Shown: positions 17,159 to 25,561, counted from the stretch's first letter. The stretch: DNA of 64,000 nucleotides from Actinomycetota bacterium (GCA_003139545.1 PLJC01000038.1:186587-250586), one strand, 5' to 3'. Made by a program: numbers and translations. Notes: a model not told the origin generated them from the letters alone.

Positions 17159-18339
17159 AGCCGGGCGAGATCGCCGTCGAGCATGCGGCGCGCCGCTTTC
17201 GCGTCTATCCACGCGAGAGCCGCGCGCTGAAGGATCTCGTCGTCGCGCGCGGACGGACGCGCGGCACGGACGTGTGGGCGCTGCGCGACATCTCGTTCGC
17301 GGTCGAACCGGGCAGCGCGATCGGCCTCGTCGGGCGGAACGGATCCGGCAAGACGACGCTCCTGCGTCTGCTCTCCGGGATCGTCAAGCCCACGTCCGGG
17401 ACTGTCGCCGTCGGCGGCCGCATCGGTTCGCTGCTCGAGCTCGGCGCGGGCTTCCATCCCGACATGACGGGCCGCGAAAACGTCTACCTCAACGGGTCGA
17501 TCCACGGCCTGCGGAGGGCCGTGATCCGCGAGAAGCTCGACGAGATCGTGGCCTTCGCGGGCCTCGAGGACTTCATCGACCTGCCAGTGCGCACGTATTC
17601 CTCGGGGATGTACATGCGTCTCGGCTTCGCGATCGCGTCGCACATCGAAGCGGACGTCCTGCTGCTCGACGAGGTCTTCGCCGTCGGCGACGAGGCCTTC
17701 CAGCGCAAGTGCTTCGGCAAGATCTTTGAGTTCAAGCAGCGAGGCGGCACGATCGTCTTCGTCTCACACGATGCCGGCGCCGTCGAGCGCCTCTGTGACC
17801 GGGCGGTCCTGCTCAGCGACGGACGCGTCGCCTTCGACGGCCCGACGCACGAAGCGGTGGTCGCCTACCGGCGTATGCTCGCCGGCGAGCGCAATCCCGA
17901 GGAGCGCTCCGCCGGTTTGAAGGAGTGGGGCGGCGAGGTCGCTCGCGTCGAGCACGTGCGGCTGTTCGGGGCCGGGGACGACGAGCGCAACCAGCTCCTC
18001 GCCGGCGAGCCGCTCGCGATCGCGCTCGACGTGGCCGCGGACGCGGCGATCGCCCCGCCGCGGCTCGGCTGGGAGCTGCGCGACGACGCCGGCGTGCTCG
18101 TCGCTGCGGGCGCGGTGTCGACCGGCGAGCACGGCTGGAACGACGACACGCGCCGCCTTCCGCTTCGTTTCGAGTCGGAGCGGCCGCCCTTTGCCGACGG
18201 TCGGCTGCACCTGCGCGTCGACCTCGTCGACGAGCGCGGCGAGCGGCAGTACCACTCGCTCGACGACGCGCTCGTGTTCGTCGTCTATCCCGCAGATGAA
18301 GGACGTGGGCTCGTCCGCCTCGAAGGACGGTGGACGTGA
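17155..18339 (+). CDS. ABC polysaccharide-export ATPase with C-terminal Wzt-like domain
   Basis: 394 residues. Residues about 1-245 form the ABC ATPase: Walker A GLVGRNGSGKTTLL, an LLELGAGFHPDMTGRENVYL block typical of polysaccharide exporters, signature YSSGMYMRLGFAIA, Walker B VLLLDEVFAVGD and H-loop VSHDAG. Residues about 255-394 are a beta-rich extension like the Wzt C-terminal domain that recognises a capped glycan end. It is the obvious partner of the permease at 13795-14586. The ATG overlaps hemH by 4 bases, which places an export ATPase in translational coupling with haem genes. Confidence 0.92.
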   Translation: MKPGEIAVEHAARRFRVYPRESRALKDLVVARGRTRGTDVWALRDISFAVEPGSAIGLVGRNGSGKTTLLRLLSGIVKPTSGTVAVGGRIGSLLELGAGFHPDMTGRENVYLNGSIHGLRRAVIREKLDEIVAFAGLEDFIDLPVRTYSSGMYMRLGFAIASHIEADVLLLDEVFAVGDEAFQRKCFGKIFEFKQRGGTIVFVSHDAGAVERLCDRAVLLSDGRVAFDGPTHEAVVAYRRMLAGERNPEERSAGLKEWGGEVARVEHVRLFGAGDDERNQLLAGEPLAIALDVAADAAIAPPRLGWELRDDAGVLVAAGAVSTGEHGWNDDTRRLPLRFESERPPFADGRLHLRVDLVDERGERQYHSLDDALVFVVYPADEGRGLVRLEGRWT

Positions 18340-18614
18340 GCAGTCGCACCTGCCCGGACTGGCCCGACCTGATGGAGATCGCGCCCGAGCTCCAGTTCAA
18401 GCACTACACCGTCGCCGAGGCGCAGCTTCCGGCCGACGCGCTCATGCAGATCCGCGACATCTCGCTCGCCGACGTGGCCGTCTGCTGCGACCTCGAGCAC
18501 AACGTCTTCTACGCGGCGCACACCGACGAGCGCGTGGCCGATGCGCTGCGCTCGAGCCACTGGTTCGAGGTGCGCGAGTGGATCAGCGCCGGCCGCCCGG
18601 GCCAGGCGTATTAG
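18330..18614 (+). CDS. Small conserved-looking protein of unknown function
   Basis: 94 residues from GTG 18330, or 92 from GTG 18336, which makes a GTGA overlap with the ABC ATPase stop and is equally plausible. The sequence is soluble, with one Cys-Pro-Asp-Trp-Pro motif near the N-terminus and EIAPELQFKHYTVAEAQLPA; it ends EWISAGRPGQAY. The only other cysteine pair (AVCCDL) is in the middle. No family is recognised. Codon use matches its neighbours, so it is probably real. Its stop overlaps the convergent dehydrogenase by 4 bp. Confidence 0.7.
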   Translation: MDVSSRTCPDWPDLMEIAPELQFKHYTVAEAQLPADALMQIRDISLADVAVCCDLEHNVFYAAHTDERVADALRSSHWFEVREWISAGRPGQAY

Positions 18615-19468
18615 ACAGGATTCGGGAGCGGCTCGCCCCGCGAGAAGGCGAGGACGTTGTCGACGACGACGCGGGTCATCGCGGCGCGCGTTTCGATGGT
18701 GTCGCTCGCGATGTGCGGCGTGAGGACGACGTTCGGAAGATCGAAGAGCTCGTGCGGCACGTGCGGCTCGTGCGCGAAGACGTCGAGGCCCGCAGTGATC
18801 CGCCCGGACACGAGCTCGGCGACGAGCGCCTCCTCGTCGACGACGCCGCCACGGGCGGTATTCACGAGCGTGGCGCCGTCCTTGAGCAGCGCGAGCCGCT
18901 CGCGCGAGATCAGTCCTCTCGTCTCGGCCATGAGCGGCACGTGCAAGGTGACGATGTCGCAGTCGCGCAAGACCGCCTCGAGGTCGCCCTCGCTGCGGCG
19001 GACGGGGAGGATGCGCATGTCGAATCCCGCAGCGCGGCGGGCGACGGCTGATCCAATGCGGCCGAGGCCGACGATCCCGAGTGTCGCGCCACTCACCTCG
19101 CGCCCGTCTCGGAGCCCGGCCCAGCCGCCTTCGCGGACGATCCGGTCGCCCGCGACGAGGCCGCGCCGAGCCGCGAGCATGAGCGCCATCGCCAGGTCGG
19201 CGGTGGCGGCGTCGAGCACGCCGGGCGTGTTCGACACCGCGACTCCACGGGCGGTGGCCGCCGGGACGTCGATGCGGTCGTAGCCGACGCTGTAGTTCGC
19301 GATCAGCCGCAGCGACGGGTAGAGCGTCAGGTCGACGGGCTCGTTGACGACGACGAGTATCTCGACGTCCGGCCCGGGGACGTCGGCCGGCGTGATCTCC
19401 ACCTGGTCGAGCTCGGCCCACGCCGATCCGGGCAGCTTGCGGGTCGCGCGCACCTTCACTTGGGCCAC
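18611..19468 (-). CDS. D-isomer-specific 2-hydroxyacid dehydrogenase
   Basis: 285 residues from the GTG at 19468 (VAQVKVRATRKL). NAD(P)-dependent oxidoreductase of the glyoxylate/hydroxypyruvate reductase group. The Rossmann signature is TLGIVGLGRIGSAVARR; TLHVPLMAETRGLI and VNTARGGVVDEEALV supply the catalytic arginine, FAHEP the glutamate, and LTPHIAS the catalytic histidine. An upstream extension to 19543 exists but would cross the divergent cofC start, and it does not resemble the family. It is separated from cofC by only 17 bp. Confidence 0.92.
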   Translation of the reverse strand: MAQVKVRATRKLPGSAWAELDQVEITPADVPGPDVEILVVVNEPVDLTLYPSLRLIANYSVGYDRIDVPAATARGVAVSNTPGVLDAATADLAMALMLAARRGLVAGDRIVREGGWAGLRDGREVSGATLGIVGLGRIGSAVARRAAGFDMRILPVRRSEGDLEAVLRDCDIVTLHVPLMAETRGLISRERLALLKDGATLVNTARGGVVDEEALVAELVSGRITAGLDVFAHEPHVPHELFDLPNVVLTPHIASDTIETRAAMTRVVVDNVLAFSRGEPLPNPV

Positions 19469-19473
19469 GCTAC

Positions 19474-19479
19474 TACGCT
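19474..19479 (+). promoter_or_regulatory. Leaderless -10 box (TACGCT) of the F420 operon
   Basis: TACGCT lies 6 nt before the cofC ATG at 19486, in a 17-bp divergent spacer. It is the only promoter candidate for the cofC-cofD-npdG-cofE operon. Confidence 0.5.
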
Positions 19480-19485
19480 CTCTCC

Positions 19486-20082
19486 ATGACGACAGTGGTT
19501 GTGCCGTTCGCAGGCACCGAGGGAAAGACGCGCCTGGATACATCGCGCAGCACGCGGCGCGAGTTATCCCTGGCGATGCTGGCGGACGTCCTGGCGGCCA
19601 CGGCCGTGCTCGGGCGGACGCTCGTCGTCACCGCAGACGCGGACGGCGCCGCACTCGCGGGCGCGGCCGGAGCGGAGACCGTCGCCGATCCGAGCGGTGG
19701 GCAGGGAGTCGCGGTCGCGGCAGCGCTGGAGCTCGCCGCCGACGAGCAGGTGCTCGTCGTCAACGCCGATCTTCCCTGCGTGGTGCCCGTCGACCTGCGC
19801 GCCCTCCTGGCCGCGATCCCGTCGCACGGGCTCGCCCTCGTCGAGGCGCTCGACGGCACGACGAACGCGCTCGGCCTGTCGGCGCCGGAGGTCTTCGCGC
19901 CGCTCTACGGACCGGGCAGCGCGAGCCGCTTCCGCGCGCTGCCCGTCGAGACGGTCGCCGTCGTGGTGCCGAACCTCGCCGAGGACGTCGACACGCTCGA
20001 AGATCTGGAGCGGTTGCAGCTCCGGTGTGGCCCGAGGACACAGGCTGCCCTCGCCGCGCTCTCCGCCGGGACGGCGAAGTGA
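19486..20082 (+). CDS. cofC: 2-phospho-L-lactate / phosphoenolpyruvate guanylyltransferase (F420 biosynthesis)
   Basis: 198 residues, the usual length of CofC/FbiD. It activates 2-phospholactate or phosphoenolpyruvate with GTP, giving the side-chain donor used by CofD. The nucleotidyltransferase start MTTVVVPFAGTEGKTRL holds the loop with the conserved lysine, VLVVNADLPCV is the metal-binding aspartate motif, and TTNALGL plus ASRFRAL are typical of the family. It is the first gene of a coupled F420 operon; its stop overlaps the cofD GTG by 4 bases. Confidence 0.93.
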   Translation: MTTVVVPFAGTEGKTRLDTSRSTRRELSLAMLADVLAATAVLGRTLVVTADADGAALAGAAGAETVADPSGGQGVAVAAALELAADEQVLVVNADLPCVVPVDLRALLAAIPSHGLALVEALDGTTNALGLSAPEVFAPLYGPGSASRFRALPVETVAVVVPNLAEDVDTLEDLERLQLRCGPRTQAALAALSAGTAK

Positions 20083-21002
20083 GAGTCGTCGTCCTCTCCG
20101 GCGGCGTCGGCGGCGCGCGCTTCGTCCAGGGCGTCGTGGGCGCCGTTCCGGCCGACGACGTCACGGTCGTCGGCAACGTGGGCGACGACGTCGAGGTGCT
20201 CGGCCTGCACGTGTCGCCCGATCTCGACTCGATCCTGTACGCGCTCGCCGGCCTCAACGACGAGGAACGCGGCTGGGGACGCGCGGGCGAGACGTGGCGC
20301 GTGCTCGAGACCGTTGCCGCGTTGAACGGCGAGACCTGGTTCCGGCTCGGCGACCTCGACCTCGGAGTGCATCTCGTGCGAACGCAGGCGTTGCGGGCCG
20401 GCGAGCCGCTCTCGCGTGTTATCGCACGGATCGCGGATGAGCTCGGCGTCGGCACGAGGCTGCTGCCCGCGACCGACGATCGCCTGCGCACGTGGATCGG
20501 AACGGGGGCGGGAGAGTTCCCGTTCCAGGAGTGGTTCGTGTCGCGTGGCCACCGCGACGAAGTGGATGCCCTCCGCTTCGAGGGTGCGGAGACTGCAGCG
20601 CCGGCTCCCGGCGTGCTCGAAGCGCTGGCGCAAGCAGACCTGCTGCTTCTCGCTCCGAGCAATCCGTACGTCTCGATCGCGCCGATCCTCGCCGTGGGCG
20701 AGATTCGCGCCGCCGTCGCCGCACGCACCGTCCCGTGCGTCGCGGTGAGCCCGCTCATCGCCGGCCGAGCCGTGAAAGGTCCGGCCGACCGCATGCTCGC
20801 GCGTCTCGCAGGCGGCACGTCACCTGCGCACGTTGCACGGTGTTACGAGGGATTGATCGACGCGCTCGTCGTCGACGAAGCGGACGCCGGCGACCTGGAC
20901 GGGCTCGGCGACGTCAGGCCGATCGTCGCGCGCACGCTCATGGTGGACGGCGACGCACGGCGGCGCCTCGCCGAGGCCGCGCTCGGAGCGGTGCCGGCAT
21001 GA
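20079..21002 (+). CDS. cofD: 2-phospho-L-lactate transferase (F420 biosynthesis)
   Basis: 307 residues. CofD/FbiA joins the activated phospholactyl or phosphoenolpyruvyl group to the deazaflavin Fo, giving F420-0 or its dehydro form. The N-terminal VVLSGGVGGARFVQGV loop, VVGNVGDDVEVLGLHVSPDLDS and GWGRAGETW are the diagnostic blocks; LLLAPSNPYVSIAPIL and AVSPLIAGRAVKGPADRM follow. The GTG start is inside a GTGA overlap with cofC, and its stop overlaps npdG. It confirms that the organism makes F420. Confidence 0.96.
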   Translation: MRVVVLSGGVGGARFVQGVVGAVPADDVTVVGNVGDDVEVLGLHVSPDLDSILYALAGLNDEERGWGRAGETWRVLETVAALNGETWFRLGDLDLGVHLVRTQALRAGEPLSRVIARIADELGVGTRLLPATDDRLRTWIGTGAGEFPFQEWFVSRGHRDEVDALRFEGAETAAPAPGVLEALAQADLLLLAPSNPYVSIAPILAVGEIRAAVAARTVPCVAVSPLIAGRAVKGPADRMLARLAGGTSPAHVARCYEGLIDALVVDEADAGDLDGLGDVRPIVARTLMVDGDARRRLAEAALGAVPA

Positions 21003-21616
21003 GAGTCGCCGTCGTCGGTGGAACGGGCGACTTCGGCCTCGCGCTCGCACAACGCCTTGCGGAAGCGGGAGATCACGTCGTCATCGGCTCGCGCGACGCC
21101 GATCGAGCTCGCGCCAAAGCGTCCGAGACCGGCGCCGCCGACGGCGCGACGAACGCCGATGCGGTCCGCAGCGTCGACATCGTCGTGCTCGCGGTGAAGG
21201 CGGATGCCGCGATTGCGACGGCGACCGAGCTCGCGGACGCGATCGGGGAGACACCGGTCCTCAGCGTCGCGAGTGAGCTGCGCTTCACGAAGTCGGGCGT
21301 TCATCCGACGAAGGACGACCGCTCGATCGCGGAGCGCACGCAGGAGGTGCTGCGCGCGCCGGTCGTCGCCGGCCTGCACTCGCTCGCGGCCGTGTCACTC
21401 GCCGGCGGCAAGGCCGACGGCGACGCGCTCGTCTGCGGCGACGATTCGCTGGCCAAGGACCTCGCGCTCGAGCTCGCATCGAAGGTCGTCTCGGGCCGCG
21501 CCCTCGATGCGGGGCCCCTCACGAGCGCTCGCGCGCTCGAAGGCATGACCGCGGTGATCGTCAACCTCAATCGCCGTTACAAGGGTCACGCCGGCATCCG
21601 CGTCGTCGGCCTGTGA
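20999..21616 (+). CDS. npdG: F420-dependent NADP oxidoreductase
   Basis: 205 residues, matching Fno/NpdG. It transfers hydride between F420 and NADP. The N-terminal Rossmann loop is VVGGTGDFGLALAQRLAEAG, with IGSRDADRARAKA just after strand 2 giving the NADP-binding basic residues. The RRYKGHAGIRV segment near the C-terminus is also characteristic. It is coupled to cofD (ATGA) and to cofE (GTGA), so cofactor synthesis and use are expressed together. Confidence 0.92.
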   Translation: MRVAVVGGTGDFGLALAQRLAEAGDHVVIGSRDADRARAKASETGAADGATNADAVRSVDIVVLAVKADAAIATATELADAIGETPVLSVASELRFTKSGVHPTKDDRSIAERTQEVLRAPVVAGLHSLAAVSLAGGKADGDALVCGDDSLAKDLALELASKVVSGRALDAGPLTSARALEGMTAVIVNLNRRYKGHAGIRVVGL

Positions 21617-22347
21617 CCGGCGTCTCGATCCTCCCCGTCGCCGGCATCCCCGAGCTCGAAGAGGGCGACGACCTCGTAACGCTCATCGTCGAGCGCGTGG
21701 AGCTCGAGGACGGCGACGTCGTCGTCATTGCGCAAAAGGCGATCTCGAAGATCGAAGGACGGATCGTGCACCTGGACGGCATCGACCCCTCGCCGCGCGC
21801 GGTCGAGATAGCGGGCGAGGAGGGCGACGCCGCGCGCCGCATCGAGGTCATCCTGCGCGAGGCGAAGAGCATCATCCGCGTCCGCCCGCCCCTCGTCATC
21901 TGCGAGACGAGTCACGGATTCATCTGCGCGTCTGCCGGCGTCGACGCATCCAATGCGCCGGAGCCGGGAACGCTCGTCCTGCTTCCGTTGGATCCGGACG
22001 GAACTGCGGCGCGCCTCCGCGATGAGCTGCGCGAACGAACGGGCCGCGAGGTCGGCGTGATCGTCACCGACTCGTTCGGGCGTCCGTGGCGGCAGGGCAC
22101 GGTCGACGTCGCGATCGGCGCCGCCGGCGTCCTGGCGCTCCAGGACCTCGCCGGCGAGCGCGACCCGATCGGTTACGAGCTGCAGAACACGGTCATCGCG
22201 GTCGCGGACGAGATCGCGTCGGCGGCGCATCTCGTCTCCGGCAAGCTCGCGCGCGTTCCGGTGACGATCGTCCGGGGACTCGACGTCCGCGGCGACGGGC
22301 GGGCCACGGACATCCCGGTCCCGCCGGAGCGCGATTTGTTCCGTTAG
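21613..22347 (+). CDS. cofE: Coenzyme F420-0:L-glutamate ligase
   Basis: 244 residues, the length of stand-alone CofE. It adds gamma-linked glutamates to F420-0 using GTP. Typical segments are VVIAQKAISKIEGRIV, VCETSHGFICASAGVDASN (here ICETSHGF) and GVIVTDSFGRPWRQGTVDVAIG. The nitroreductase-like C-terminal domain of mycobacterial FbiB is absent, so reduction of a dehydro-F420 intermediate, if needed, must be done by another protein. It starts at GTG 21613 in a 4-base overlap with npdG. Its stop codon is part of the promoter box of the next small gene. Confidence 0.95.
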   Translation: MTGVSILPVAGIPELEEGDDLVTLIVERVELEDGDVVVIAQKAISKIEGRIVHLDGIDPSPRAVEIAGEEGDAARRIEVILREAKSIIRVRPPLVICETSHGFICASAGVDASNAPEPGTLVLLPLDPDGTAARLRDELRERTGREVGVIVTDSFGRPWRQGTVDVAIGAAGVLALQDLAGERDPIGYELQNTVIAVADEIASAAHLVSGKLARVPVTIVRGLDVRGDGRATDIPVPPERDLFR

Positions 22348-22350
22348 CGT
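22345..22350 (+). promoter_or_regulatory. Leaderless -10 box (TAGCGT) overlapping the cofE stop codon
   Basis: TAGCGT begins at the cofE stop codon and lies 6 nt before the GTG at 22357. It would give the small gene and the two-component pair a promoter of their own. The same hexamer serves both halves of the symmetric promoter at 43680-43698. Confidence 0.4.
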
Positions 22351-22356
22351 GGCCTT

Positions 22357-22605
22357 GTGGCAACCGACGCAACCGACGCGATCGAGGCTGCAAACGCGCT
22401 CCTGCGCGAGCGCGGCTACGCCGAGCGCGACCTGGCCGTGCATGCCGCACCGCGCGGGCGCGCTCTGCTCAAGGGCAACAAGCTCCTCAGCCCGCTGAGC
22501 GACGAGCCGGAGCTCGTGCTCCGCATCGTCCGCGAGCTCGTCCCGGCGAGCGCGGAGCTCGGCACCGGAACCTTGAGACCGGCTGCTCTTCGTGCCGACC
22601 TCTGA
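22357..22605 (+). CDS. Small protein of unknown function
   Basis: 82 residues, soluble, with a helical N-terminus (TDAIEAANALLRERGYAE) followed by RGRALLKGNKLLSPLSDEPE and ending near ALRADL. No family is recognised and there are no cysteines or membrane spans. It sits 9 bp after cofE and overlaps the sensor-kinase gene by 14 bp, so it bridges the F420 operon and the two-component pair. GC bias at third positions matches real genes. A link to either neighbour is not shown. Confidence 0.65.
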   Translation: MATDATDAIEAANALLRERGYAERDLAVHAAPRGRALLKGNKLLSPLSDEPELVLRIVRELVPASAELGTGTLRPAALRADL

Positions 22606-24244
22606 CGCGATGGTGGCCACGGCCGCCCGGGAGAGGATGCGGGCCTTGATCGAGGCCGGCATCGCGCTCAGCTCGGAGCTATCGCTCGACGCTGTCCTCC
22701 AGAAGCTCGTCGAGACGGCGTCGTCGCTGACCGGAGCGAAGTACGCCGCGCTCGGCGTCCTCGACCCGACCGGCTCGCGGCTGGAACGCTTCCTCACCAC
22801 CGGTATCGACCCGGAGACACAGGCGACCATCGGAGACCTGCCCACGGGGCGCGGGATTCTCGGCGTCCTCATCCGCGACGCCTCCCCGCTGCGCCTGCAC
22901 GACCTCTCCGAGGATCCCCGTTCCGTCGGCTTTCCGCCCAGGCATCCCCCCATGCGATCCTTCCTCGGCGTCCCCGTCGCGCTGCGCGGCATCGCCTACG
23001 GCAACCTCTACTTGACCGAGAAGGAGAGCGGCGACTTCACGGAGGAGGACGAGGAGACCGTCACGCTCCTCGCGTCGCAGGCGGCGGTGGCGATCGAGAA
23101 CGCGCGGCTGTACGAGTCGGCGACGCACTGGTCGACGCAGCTCGAGTCGCTGAACGAGGTCGCCGCCGCGCTCGTCTCGGAGCTCGAGCTCGGCCCGCTG
23201 CTCGAGCTCGTCGCCAACCGGCTGCGGGCGCTGATCGCCGCGGACAGCGTCACCATCGCGCTTCCGTACGCCGACGGGCTCCGCATCGAAGCGGCGGCAG
23301 GGCCGGAAGCGGACCGTGCCCTCGGTGTATTGATCCCGGCACGGTCGAAGACAATGCGGGTGCTCGAGCGCAGGCGCAGCGAGCGGATCGACTCCGTCCT
23401 CGACGACCCGGAGGTCGACCAGGAGACGGCGCGCCGCCTGAAGATGCGCACGGCGGTGCACGTGCCGCTCGTTCTGCGCGGCGAAGCGATCGGCGTCATC
23501 ACCGCACAGGACAAGGAAGGAGCCGACCCGCGCTTCACCGACGAAGACGTCAGGCTCGCAGAGGTGTTCGCGCAGCGCGCCTCCGTTGCGGTCGATCTAT
23601 CGCGCCGCGTGGCGAGCGACGCGCTTCGCCGAGTCGTCGCGGCACAGGAGCAAGAGCGCCGCCGCCTTGCGCGCGAACTGCACGACGAGACCGGTCAGGC
23701 ACTCACGTCCATCCTGCTCGGGCTGCGCACGGTCGAGGAGGCCAGAGGGGAGACCGAGATGCGCGCCGCCGTCGCCGAGGTGCGCGATCTCGTCCGCTCG
23801 ACGCTGCAGGACGTGCGTCAGCTCGCGGTCGAGCTTCGCCCGAAGGCGCTCGACGACTTCGGGCTCGCAGCCGCCCTCGAGCGGCTGACCGAGAGCTTCG
23901 CCGAGCAGACCGGCATCGCCGTCGGCTTTCACTCGGCGTTGCCCGCAGAACGGCTCGCGCCCGAGATCGAGACGGCGCTCTACCGGATCGTGCAGGAGTG
24001 CCTCACGAACATCGTCAAGCACGCGCGCGCCGGTAGCGTCAGCATCGTCCTCGGGCGCAAGCCCGACGCTGTGACGGCCGTCGTCGAGGACGACGGCGTC
24101 GGCTTCGACCCTGCCAGGACGCGCGACGAGGGTCTGGGCCTGATAGGGATGCGTGAGAGGGTTGCTCTCGTCGGCGGCCGGCTCACGATCGAGTCGCGTC
24201 CGGGCGCCGGCACGACGTTCGTGGCGGAGGTGCCTGTTCCGTGA
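22592..24244 (+). CDS. Sensor histidine kinase with two GAF domains (DevS/NarX-like)
   Basis: 550 residues, no membrane spans, so a cytoplasmic sensor. Two GAF domains occupy about 20-175 and 190-340; the second ends in HVPLVLRGEAIGVITAQD. The dimerisation domain is HisKA_3 type with RRRLARELHDETGQALTSIL, where His364 is the expected phosphorylation site. The ATPase domain shows QECLTNIVKHA, EDDGVGFD and GLGLIGMRERV. This is the architecture of DevS/DosT, whose GAF domain may bind haem; no haem ligand can be assigned here. It starts at GTG 22592, overlaps the preceding gene by 14 bp and is coupled to the response regulator by GTGA. Confidence 0.92.
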   Translation: MPTSDAMVATAARERMRALIEAGIALSSELSLDAVLQKLVETASSLTGAKYAALGVLDPTGSRLERFLTTGIDPETQATIGDLPTGRGILGVLIRDASPLRLHDLSEDPRSVGFPPRHPPMRSFLGVPVALRGIAYGNLYLTEKESGDFTEEDEETVTLLASQAAVAIENARLYESATHWSTQLESLNEVAAALVSELELGPLLELVANRLRALIAADSVTIALPYADGLRIEAAAGPEADRALGVLIPARSKTMRVLERRRSERIDSVLDDPEVDQETARRLKMRTAVHVPLVLRGEAIGVITAQDKEGADPRFTDEDVRLAEVFAQRASVAVDLSRRVASDALRRVVAAQEQERRRLARELHDETGQALTSILLGLRTVEEARGETEMRAAVAEVRDLVRSTLQDVRQLAVELRPKALDDFGLAAALERLTESFAEQTGIAVGFHSALPAERLAPEIETALYRIVQECLTNIVKHARAGSVSIVLGRKPDAVTAVVEDDGVGFDPARTRDEGLGLIGMRERVALVGGRLTIESRPGAGTTFVAEVPVP

Positions 24245-24891
24245 TTCGCGTGGTGATCGTCGACGACCATGCGCTCGTTCGCTCGGGCCTGCGCCTGCTG
24301 CTCGAGGCGGAGGAGGACATCACTGTCGAGGACGAGGGCGGCAATGCGGAGGAGGCGATTCGCCTGGCGCGGCTGCACAAGCCCGACGTGATGCTCCTCG
24401 ACGTCGTCATGCCCGGCCGCAGCGGCCTGGAGGCCGTTCGCGACATCCTCGAGGCGGCTCCGAAGACCGCGGTGCTCGTGCTCTCCATGCAGGATGACCC
24501 GAGCTACGTGCGCGAGGCGTTCTCGGTCGGTTCGACCGGCTACCTCCTGAAGGAGGCGGCCGACAGCGAGCTCGTCGCCGCGGTGCGGGAGGTCGCGGCG
24601 GGCGGCCGGTACGTCCACCCGACGCTCGGTGCCAAGCTCGCGGCAGCCGAGTCGGAGGCCGATGCCCGGGCGGCTGCCGACCCGCTGTCCGACCGCGAGC
24701 GCGAGGTGCTCCGGCTGCTTGCTCTCGGCCACACGAACCAGGAGATCGCCAAGATGCTGTTCATCTCGGTGCGAACCGCCGAGACGCACCGCGCGCACAT
24801 CATGCAGAAGCTCCGGCTGACCACCCGGGCCGAGCTCGTGCGCTACGCCCTCGGGCAGGGCCTGCTGGAACAGAGCGAAGACCCGGCCTGA
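24241..24891 (+). CDS. NarL/FixJ-family response regulator
   Basis: 216 residues. The receiver domain has acidic VIVDDHALVRSGLRLLLEAE and the phosphorylation site LLDVVMPG (Asp54), then the conserved SMQDDPSYV Thr/Ser position and LLKEA lysine. The C-terminal LuxR-type helix-turn-helix is LSDREREVLRLLALGHTNQEI followed by RTAETHRAHIM. It is the partner of the adjacent sensor kinase, with a 4-base GTGA overlap. DevR-like regulators control redox and oxygen responses; the adjacent F420 genes make a redox role attractive, but this is inference. Confidence 0.94.
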   Translation: MIRVVIVDDHALVRSGLRLLLEAEEDITVEDEGGNAEEAIRLARLHKPDVMLLDVVMPGRSGLEAVRDILEAAPKTAVLVLSMQDDPSYVREAFSVGSTGYLLKEAADSELVAAVREVAAGGRYVHPTLGAKLAAAESEADARAAADPLSDREREVLRLLALGHTNQEIAKMLFISVRTAETHRAHIMQKLRLTTRAELVRYALGQGLLEQSEDPA

Positions 24892-24924
24892 CCGCCGCTC
24901 TGCGGCTTTCCCGGTATCCGCTCA

Positions 24925-24948
24925 GAGGGGCCACGGATGCCGCCCCTC
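24925..24948. terminator. Hairpin after the two-component operon
   Basis: GAGGGGC at 24925-24931 pairs with GCCCCTC at 24942-24948 over a 10-nt loop, 34 bp past the response-regulator stop. There is no T-run, as is common in GC-rich actinobacteria, so assignment is tentative. Confidence 0.4.
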
Positions 24949-24959
24949 GCTCCAGGGAC

Positions 24960-24970
24960 GACCATTGGTC
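24960..24970. promoter_or_regulatory. 11-bp palindrome abutting a start codon
   Basis: GACCATTGGTC is palindromic apart from its central base and ends one base before the ATG at 24972. It could be an operator or a hairpin that hides the initiation region. Confidence 0.3.
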
Positions 24971-24971
24971 C

Positions 24972-25271
24972 ATGGAGAGCTTTGCGGTCATCTGGAGCGA
25001 TGCGAACCGTTCCCCGCGTGTCGGCAAGCTCGAGCTCGAGCCCGCCGGGCTCCGGTTCGAGGGCAGGCGGACGCACCGCGTCTTCTACGAGGACATCGAG
25101 TCGGTCCACGTCGCTCGCGACGGCACCGAGCGGATCGCCGGCCGGCCGGCACTCGTGCTCGACCTGGCGGTCGGCGGCCCGCTGCGCATCGGAAGCGTCA
25201 ACGGCGTCGGCGTGCTCAGCGAGCTCGCGGAGCGGCTCGGCCGCCTGACTGCGACGCACCTGGCCGTATGA
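24972..25271 (+). CDS. Small PH/GRAM-like protein of unknown function
   Basis: 99 residues, soluble, with alternating beta-strand character: VGKLELEPAGLRFEG, FYEDIESVHVARD and LVLDLAVGGPLRIGSV. This pattern resembles small pleckstrin-homology-like or GRAM folds, but the match is weak. The ATG is immediately preceded by an 11-bp palindrome at 24960-24970 (GACCATTGGTC) and no ribosome site is visible. It is coupled to the next gene by an ATGA overlap. Function unknown. Confidence 0.65.
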   Translation: MESFAVIWSDANRSPRVGKLELEPAGLRFEGRRTHRVFYEDIESVHVARDGTERIAGRPALVLDLAVGGPLRIGSVNGVGVLSELAERLGRLTATHLAV

Positions 25272-25561
25272 GCAGGGTCGCTGTAGTGGTGCCGCTGCGC
25301 CCGGGCGCATACGAGGATGCCGCGCGCCTGGTCGAAGCCGGGCCGCCGTTCCGTCTCGCGGACAGTCCGCTCGATGGGCATTGCGTCTTCCTCACCGACC
25401 GTGAGGCGCTGTTCGTCTTCGAAGGGCTCGAAGCGGAGCACATCGTGGAGCAGATCGCAGGCGAGGCCTCGGTTTGGCAGGCCGCGACGGAGTGGCGAGG
25501 GCTCCTCGATGGGAAGCCGCGCATCGCCGACAGCATCTTCGCGTGGCACAGAGACGACTAG
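25268..25561 (+). CDS. Small Dabb/ABM-like alpha-beta protein of unknown function
   Basis: 97 residues, starting [19 protein letters not shown] and continuing with [20 protein letters not shown] and [20 protein letters not shown]. The pattern of strand, helix and Glu-rich segment looks like a small ferredoxin-fold (antibiotic monooxygenase or Dabb type) protein, without catalytic residues that can be named. It starts at an ATG overlapping the preceding stop and ends 13 bp before the proposed phosphoketolase start. Confidence 0.7.
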   Translation: MSRVAVVVPLRPGAYEDAARLVEAGPPFRLADSPLDGHCVFLTDREALFVFEGLEAEHIVEQIAGEASVWQAATEWRGLLDGKPRIADSIFAWHRDD

